From Monilinia fructicola (lineage: Eukaryota > Ascomycota > Leotiomycetes > Helotiales > Sclerotiniaceae): a stretch of 64,000 bases of DNA. Below the pieces are notes generated by a model that did not search any database, was not told where the DNA came from, and saw only the letters and a list, made by a program, of their open reading frames with translations. Positions within the stretch are counted from its first letter, which is position 1. Every line of letters begins with the position of its first letter. Both the position numbers and the translations under genes were made by a program. The DNA is taken from NCBI GenBank assembly GCA_008692225.1, contig VICG01000001.1, positions 3,697,501 to 3,761,500 of the forward strand. The letters are read 5' to 3'. Shown here piece after piece: positions 56,789 through 64,000 of this stretch.

Positions 56789-59735
56789 GTGATAGGCGAA
56801 TGTACGAATAGAACTCGACAATAATACCACGGGGTTTGCGCAATTTTGATAAATGGCAAGGTTTCATGGCGGTCAATGAAGAGAAAGTTGCATTTTCTTC
56901 GAAGCGGTGAGATTAAGAACAGGAAGAATCTCATGTGTGTGGCTCGCTCCGAATCTAATGGTGTCCATCGTGTCACATTCTTCTGGAAGCGTGATTTGAT
57001 ACATGCACCGTGTTACAAGCGCACATGTGTCATACAGAATAAATTAAAATGAAGAAGATTCGATAGGGTTTCCGTTATACTTCTTTGTAGTGGTATAAGA
57101 TTCAAGCAAGGTACCTCCTCTGTGTCGACGCGTGGATGTATCTAATTCGATCTGTGGTCACCCCTTGGTATATCTTCTGATGGAAATACAAGCGTCAAGT
57201 CCTCTTGTTGTTGTTTTCGGTGTGAAGTTGATGGATAGATTCGTGATATCTATTGGTGGTTCATTAAAAGTAGTTGATAGACGGAAGCTTAGAGTCAGTC
57301 CTGCCAAAAATGTACACTCCGTACAGAGGATACCTATGTTGGTAGTAGTATGCATCTCTCTATCTCCCTCCTTGAACCCAGCAATAATACAGTAGTAATC
57401 GAGTACGCAGTAGTAAGTACAGTAAGCTACCTACCTACCTACCTACCTACCTACCTACCTACCTATACCATACACACCCTTACCTACGGAGCCCTGGAGT
57501 AGACAGCTACTTGGATCTTCATGGATGTTGTATCTTTTTCCGCAATCTTTCACTTGATTAGATCTCTCAGGCATTGGCTTCCCCCTCCTAGCAGCGGTTG
57601 ATTTTAGCATCTACTCCGTCCTCCGTAGGTTACTACTGTAGTAGTAGGCAGGTAGGTACTAGGTAGGGAGGTACGGGGTAGGGAGGCACTAGCTAGCCAA
57701 TCAACAATACTCATTTCATTCATCTCATTCATTCACGGGATGATACGTCGTCGGGTTGGCTGATGATGAATCGTATGGGGATCCGTTTTACATATTTACT
57801 TGTTTCTTCCTGGGCAAAAAGATGAACACCGTGGACAATGGACATCCATACTTGTTCGTCTCCTGGACTTGTACACATCCTTTACAGAGTACATACATAG
57901 GATACATCCGATATGAAAGGGCGATGTTTCACCATCTACTCCGTCCTGTATCGATTTTCGCTTGCTTGCTTTTCTTCTTCTTTTCATCCATCTCGTCATC
58001 TTGCCTTGGTTGGATTTCATTGCGTCGGTTCGTGATTGTTTAATGATAAATATATCTTTTATCGTTGACTTGTGCATTGGTGAAGAGGTCTATCTATCAA
58101 TTCTATCTACTTGTCTCGATCCATCCATCCATCCACCCATCAGTCCACCCGTCAGTCCATCCATCCCTCCATCCCTCCATCCGTCCGTCAAATCTCTTGA
58201 GTGTTTTCAAAAGGTGGGACTCTTCAAAATTCAGGGTTCTTGGGCTTTTCGTCATAGTGAATCAAAATTGTGGCCAGTGGGTGTTTAGTGAACCAATTAT
58301 TGTTGAAATCCTTCACGCCTCATTCACTTTCAGTAGGTATTCAAAGCTTTCATCTCCCACTTTCCCACTCTCCCACTCTCCCACCCTCACACCCTCACAC
58401 CCTCACACCCTCATACCCTCATACCCTCCCACCTTCCCACCCAGTCAATCTCCCTCCATATAATTGTATGATATACCACTTATTATTATTTCACTTAAGG
58501 AGGGAGCACATACGGAGTACAGATACAGACACAGATACAGATACAGACACAGACACAGATACAGATACAGATACGGACACACACACACACTCACACACTC
58601 ACCTCCATCCATATCCACATACACGCACGATACACGATACACGATACACGCACGATACAAATACACCCGTGGACATACACATACATACTCCATCCAACAA
58701 TCTAATCCAATCCACTCCACTCCAATACAATACAATCAATCAATCAATCCCATACGATACAACAACAACAACAACAAAATACAATAACAAAGTACTCCGA
58801 TTATCTTTCGGTTTCCTTGATTCCATATCCTTCAACGAAAACAAAACCAAATCCAAAATAATAACATAATAAGATCGATTATTCACACTTCTTATCTATC
58901 TTAATAGATATCATCCATCCATCCATCCATCCATACAACATCAACAATTCGGTGGATATATCTTGCATTTTCAATAATCATAGATTATCGAGGATACTGG
59001 AATACTTTCAATTCCCCAAACATCTTCGTTCTAGGAATGCTGCAGGTAAGCTTCCACTCTTCGATCTGTGCCAACATTATATATTATGCATGTCCAATGT
59101 ATTATTGTATGTATTGGATTGGATTGGATCATCTTGTATCCTATTTTACCCCCCACGAGTTTTATAAAATGGTGTGCCATCCACCACCCCCCTCCCCCCT
59201 CCCTCCTCCCCCTTCATCCATTCCATTCCATTTCAGCCATATATGAAAATATTGTCGCAATTCCATTATGAGCGTCAATACGGAAAAGCCTCTGTCAGCC
59301 TCTGCGAGTAATTTACCGTTGTTGTGTGAATAGAAAGGATTGTTTTGCTGGTGTCTGCTGCTTGCCTGCTGCTTCTCTGCTGCTTGCTTCCAGTTCCCGC
59401 TCTACGTCCTTACAGGAGCCGCCTCCTAACCCCGATCGATAGGCAAAAGTACTGGCTGGGCCCTTACGATAAGACATTTGGTACTTCTTGCCCATCTTTC
59501 ACCAACAGCAAGCAAGTACTCAGTTGGCACCCAAGTGCACAAGTTCTCAAGTTCTCAAGTTCTCAAATTCTCAAATTCTCAAATACCTCGTGTTATTTCA
59601 TTCATTCATTATTTTTCCATTTGATTTTATTCTTTCTCGTCTCCACATTGTTCCAGCCATCACAAATTTCCGAGGGGGAAAAAAAGCTAACCATAACGAC
59701 TGACTAGGTTTCCACAACCATCAAATTCCTTTGAT
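56789..59735. other. Long spacer with simple repeats before the cyclin gene
   Basis: No supported gene in about 2.9 kb. CTAC run (57427-57465), CCATCCAT/CCGTC repeats (58120-58190), CACCCTCA minisatellite (58380-58430), ACAGAT/ACAGAC hexamers (58517-58578), CCAT run (58912-58936), TTCTCAAG repeats (59540-59585). Several TACTCCG/CGGAGTA motifs (57316, 57610, 57936, 58511). Confidence 0.55.
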
Positions 59736-61192
59736 ATGGCTGCGGTGATTGATTTTGTGTCAGACTCAACTCGCTTTCACCCCCATACAATGATACCCGG
59801 TGCAGGGCATCATGGATCTTCAGAGGATTCACCATATCGACAATCTTCTAGATCGAGAATCGAACCTCCTCCCAGTCCGGAATCCCACCCCACATCAGTA
59901 AATGATGGCACCCCTCCTTCAAGCGCAAATGCCCAAGCTAAATATGGCGACTCTCATGAGGTAGACCGACGTCAAGTCAAGGCTGAACCTATTTCTCCTC
60001 CCTCGAGCTCCAGTCCAAATCCAGATTCATACACAAGACAACCATTCACAAGTCAACAAAACTTCCCCCCATCCTCGGCACCTTACGCACGATCCGAACA
60101 TTCGCATACCATGAGTACAGATTCTACACTTAGGCCCTCCCGAACTGCAACTGCGACATCGGAGCGAAGTATCCCCAGATCTACCAAGTCTCTTGACGAT
60201 GTTCAGAAATACGGTGGCAATACCATCAAAGTTCGAGATTTGGCACACATCGAAAGTTTCGCCAGCGAGGAGTTCCTTTCCTTTCGAGGTCAATCTGGAC
60301 GTGCACGCACAGCAGATGATCCTGGACTAAAGTACGAGATCAGTGGGATGCCCATCACGGATATCATTGAGATGGTAGCTGGACTTTTGACCAAAATCAC
60401 CACTACCAATGATCGCCAACATGAGACTTTACAAAGACCCATTTCATCTGCCGAGCATACCGCTAACCTCACCGGACTTTCCTCGAGCGTACTCGCATTC
60501 CATGGAAAGAATGTGCCCAGCATTACAATTTTGAGTTACCTGACTAGGATCCACAAATACTGTCCAACAACATACGAGGTATTCTTGAGTCTGCTGGTCT
60601 ACTTTGATAGGATGACGGAAAGAGTTAATGCAGCACCAATAAATGCTATGCGATGTGATGCTATGGATCGAGATGATTCTCGTCCTTCGTCCAGTTACTC
60701 TGCGGAGGGTTCCGATTTGGCGGATACTCCACCTGGAGCTAGAAGCGTCCCTGAACTCAAGTCAGAGCTTGAAAATGCTCAGTACACCCACTCGCCGGGA
60801 CCTGAGCCTGGATTGGCCCAGTTCCCTCTCTCGCACTTCTTTGTAGTTGACAGCTTCAACATTCACCGTTTGGTTATCGCCGGCGTTACTTGTGCAAGCA
60901 AATTCTTCTCTGATGTATTCTATACGAATTCTAGATACGCAAAGGTGAGATCTCCAATGCACCACTCTTTTGTCTGATGCTGACGTTTGTTTAGGTTGGG
61001 GGATTACCTTTGAACGAATTAAACCATTTGGAACTTCAGTTTTTGCTACTCAACGACTTCCGATTATCCGTCCCCGTAGAAGAATTGGAAGCCTATGGCA
61101 CGATGCTTGTAGAGTTTTATGCTCGAGAGGTTCTTGCTCAGAGGCAGGGTGGTACGTCAGAAATGGCATACACACAAGACACACCATCTTGA
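59736..61192 (+). CDS. PHO80: PHO80-type cyclin (468 aa)
   Basis: Cyclin partner of a Pho85-type CDK; in fungi it represses the phosphate-starvation response through the PHO4/NUC-1 factor. Exon 1 59736-60944, intron 60945-60994, exon 2 60995-61192. The long N-terminal part (to about residue 200) is Ser/Pro-rich and disordered-looking. The cyclin fold runs ISGMPITDIIEMVAGLLTKI, FHGKNVPSITILSYLTRIHK, TYEVFLSLLVYFDRMTERVN, then an acidic/Pro-rich insert of about 75 residues, FVVDSFNIHRLVIAGVTCAS, KFFSDVFYTNSRYAKVGGLP and LNHLELQFLLLNDFRLSVPV. Ends at TQDTPS. The insert between the helices is typical of filamentous-fungal Pho80/PREG members. No frame breaks. Confidence 0.87.
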
Positions 61193-63698
61193 AGTCTCAC
61201 AAGATCCTTGTGTTTTCGAATATAAGAGGCGATGAAATATTCTCTCCATGTTGGTGATTGTCTGTGGGTGAAGCAGATGCTGGTTATTCGGACAAATGGA
61301 CCACAATGGCGCTCAATGATGATGGTTATGATGAGTTTTCAGCGATATAGACTTTCTTCTCATTTATTTGCGAGGTCGTCGCCCTTTTCCCTTTCTATAC
61401 CTCGTGTTTTGAGATGGGCTGGAACGATCGATCATAAAAGATACCCCTCTTTTTCTTACTCTCTCTTAATGTCACTTCGCAAAGACTACGTATACATCTC
61501 GGCTTGGCACTATGAAGTAGCAAGTACTTTCCTTTTTCATAGCGTTTTTTTGTGGGTATAGTACCTGTCTGGTCGACGATGGGAGGGAATGATGTTAGAT
61601 TTTACGTTTTTCTTTTTCTTTTCAGCGGTCAAGTCAGTGGTGGCTGATTGATCGATGCAAGTTGGCAGTCAAGCGAGCAGAGGAGCAAACATCGAGGAGC
61701 AAACATCGAGGAGCACATCAATGATATCATCACATTGATGTAATAGATTGGAAAGACGTGGAGAGAGCACCGGTAGATTAGGAGAATATGGATGATTGGG
61801 GATGATGCTGAATGTAAGCTTGGCTCTGGTGGATAACTCGTAGCCTACAGCTAAATGCTTGAGGAGAGGCTTGATTGGCAATGGATGGCTATGATATGAG
61901 ATATGACGAACAAACACATTGGAGATGGCTGGCTGGATGGACGGATGGGGAAATGAACCACTATAGAGGTATGAATGGATGGCGTCGTGGGGAGTAATAG
62001 GGTGGGCCTTGGTTTCTTGTTTTTTTTTTAGTTCTACATCACGTTACTAGGTAGCTTCTTCTTTCTTTAATTTGTAAGGGTATGTAGTTTGCTGAGGAGA
62101 AAGGATTGGAATGGATTGAACTATTATCTATGTTTTCTAATACTTTGTTTGATGTGTGTGCGTGTATATGTATATGTATATTTATCTCGCACTACAAAAC
62201 GTCAACGAGATCATACCTAATGGGAATTACATTCCAAACGTCCAAACCATCACACCACCCTTCATCTTAACCCGCCACAAGCCATCGCTACAAAGTACTC
62301 CCCCTCCCCACCCCCCATCTCTCAGGAACCGGGGGAAGCTAGTGAGTTGGGGTGGGTTGTTGTTATAAGGGGGTGGGGGGTTGGATTGGGTTTTTCGATT
62401 GGGGGTCAGGAGGGGGGTGAGGAGCGGGGAGAAGATGTGGATGTGTATCTGTATCTTTTGAGTCGAGACTTGTAATTGGGGGTTGGGGTTGGGGTTGGTG
62501 GTGCAGGTGCGGGCGCGGGTGCGGGTGCGGGTGGTGAGAGGGGACGGGGAGGAGATGATGCATGGAGAGGATGTGGTGGGTATTGGGAGATGTTATACTT
62601 CCGAGGTGAGAGGGGAGGTGGGATTGGTGTTGGTGTTGGTGGATGGGTTTGGGAGGGGATCGTGGGGCATGGGGCATGGGGCATGGGGCATGGGGTGTGT
62701 CTTACTTTAGGATTTGGGAGTTGAGAATTCTTGGGGTGGATGCGTGGAATCTTGCTTGCGATGGGGTGAAGGGGGGTCCGAGGCTTCATCTCTTGGGTCT
62801 TCATCTGCGCGACAGGGAGGTGGTCAAGTGATCAGAGCCTTCCACTCGATGCTGCGAACTCTTTTCTTCTTGCCAGCCAGACAACCCCATCACTTATTCC
62901 ATCCTCGTTCGACAACTGCTCGGATCTTCTCCTCGCTCCTTGCGACTCCTCGGAAATTGGGCTTCAGGCTATAGCTTTGTGGCTCGTCTCCTTTCTTGTC
63001 CTGGCCCATTGTCCCCTGATCGTTTTCTTCCCATTCCAACAGTTTTCTCCCCGAGTGCGACGATGGGATGCGCAAGATCCGCTAGCTATACGCATGGCTT
63101 CGTCTCCATTAACCTCTCTGCGACCGCCTAGGATCTTAGATGATGGCTTCAATTCGGATTCACATCCCAGGAATATGGAAAAAAGAAAGAAAGAAAGAAA
63201 GAAAGAAAAAAGTCCCCAACGAGACTGCGCGCTCTGTACAGAACCCACACAACCCCCTGAGACGTTTCGCCCAACCCTGTCGGGAAAATCCCTCACAGTT
63301 CCCGCGTCGTGATGCACCAGGCCCGTCTCTCGACCCCCCGCGTCCTCCAGACGAATTTTCCCCCGCGCGCCCGTCCATGTCGCGGACCCTGCCCGGGTGT
63401 CGAGAATCGCCTATTCCCCCCACCGTGTGTTCTCCGCAGTCCACTGGAAAGGGTCCACGGGGCCCGTTTGCTCGCACAACGTAATATCTGCAACGATGGT
63501 TCCCCCCTCAGAACACTCGCTTTGTTTGGAGATAACGCGGGGAGCGTATGGTGTTGATGTGTTCAATGAGTTGGGGTTCTATCCTGTCGAGCATTATCGC
63601 ATGGTGGTTGGTAGGAGCGTGCGGTGGAGAGTGCGATGGCGTCGGGGATATCTTGGGTTAGGTGGATTAGGGCGTCTCTCCAGATCTTGCAAGATGTC
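61193..63698. other. Intergenic with G-rich and GC-rich tracts
   Basis: No supported gene. GCGGGTGCGGGT and GGGGCATG tandem units (62505-62530, 62666-62697), a (GAAA)n run (63183-63210), then a GC-rich stretch (63220-63480) with frames open on both strands but no recognised protein. Downstream it meets family C copy 3. Confidence 0.5.
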
Positions 63699-63701
63699 CT
63701 A

Positions 63702-64000
63702 GCGTGCCACTTTTATGGCAACATGGCATAAAATTGCAGCATCCCGTTGACTCCGGATGTAGCGTGTATTTCATGTGGGGACATGGTGATGGAAGCTTTT
63801 GAGCGTTCATATTGAAAGACCTTCGGAATGTCATGCTAGTTTCACGAATAGCTTTACATACTCCTCTGTATATTCATTTCAACATACTCATCTATCATTC
63901 TCAATCCCGCTTTAGCTTTATTTCGACTCTTGAATCTTACTTTCCTTGAATATCATCACCTTCACTTTCACACCATCACTATTATCACTATCTTATCAAA
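63702..64000. mobile_element. Family C inverted-repeat element, copy 3 (left part, truncated by window end)
   Basis: Starts CTAGCGTGCCACTTTTATGG (TA at 63700-63701) and continues in register with copies 1 and 2: GGCATAAAATTGCAGCATCC, GTAGCGTGTATTTCATG, TTCATATTGAAAGACCTTCG and CAATCCCGC. It is visibly richer in G/C than the other copies at aligned positions, so less affected by C-to-T mutation. The right end lies outside the window. Confidence 0.72.

Noticed and set aside
58065..58869. Frames rich in His/Pro/Ser and Asp/Thr
   Set aside because: Translations of CCATCCAT, CACCCTCA and ACAGAT simple repeats.

Overview
The window is nuclear DNA of a filamentous ascomycete. Genes carry short (about 45-120 nt) GT..AG introns, and intergenic spacers are long and rich in microsatellites. 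There is a block of about 3 kb of very AT-rich, RIP-like sequence, and several inverted-repeat DNA elements flanked by TA. The gene set (SPT5, PCH2, PRE3, ERV2, PHO80-type cyclin, TPS3-type subunit, BCAT, CSC1/OSCA-type channel, F-box proteins) is ordinary fungal housekeeping. A Leotiomycete of the Sclerotiniaceae/Helotiales type is my best guess, by inference only.

Layout. 0-6.4 kb: the 3' part of a DCAF7/AN11-like WD40 gene and SPT5, both broken by many single-base frame changes. 7.3-10.6 kb: an AT-rich block built largely from two fold-back elements (families A and B here). 11.6 kb: a compact 228-bp inverted-repeat element (family D). 14.5-16.8 kb: an F-box gene. 17.4 kb: an intron-containing tRNA-Val(UAC). 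17.8-18.8 kb: a 1.0-kb element (family C) with a 252-bp family A element nested in it. 18.8-28.7 kb: mostly non-coding, with a small Cys-rich acidic protein gene (23.2 kb), a basic Pro-rich protein gene (25.2-26.4 kb) and a diverged repeat series (27.6-28.4 kb). 28.7-38.7 kb: a large F-box/propeller gene, a CSC1/OSCA-type channel, and PCH2 divergent from it. 39.6-40.4 kb: a second family C copy, without the nested insertion. 46.2-49.5 kb: TPS3-like subunit. 52.0-53.3 kb: branched-chain aminotransferase. 54.3-54.9 kb: ERV2. 55.9-56.8 kb: PRE3. 59.7-61.2 kb: PHO80-type cyclin. 63.7 kb to the end: the start of a third family C copy.

The genes do not form one pathway or cluster. They are independent units in both orientations, separated by 0.6-6 kb. 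The main structural story is the mobile-element layer: at least four small inverted-repeat families, two of them in a nested arrangement that can be dated because the uninterrupted paralogue lies in the same window. The frame breaks in otherwise universal essential genes (SPT5, PRE3, BCAT) look more like uncorrected sequence errors than pseudogenes, since the net length differences fit single-base indels, often in homopolymers. I see no prokaryotic-type system, CRISPR array or rRNA.
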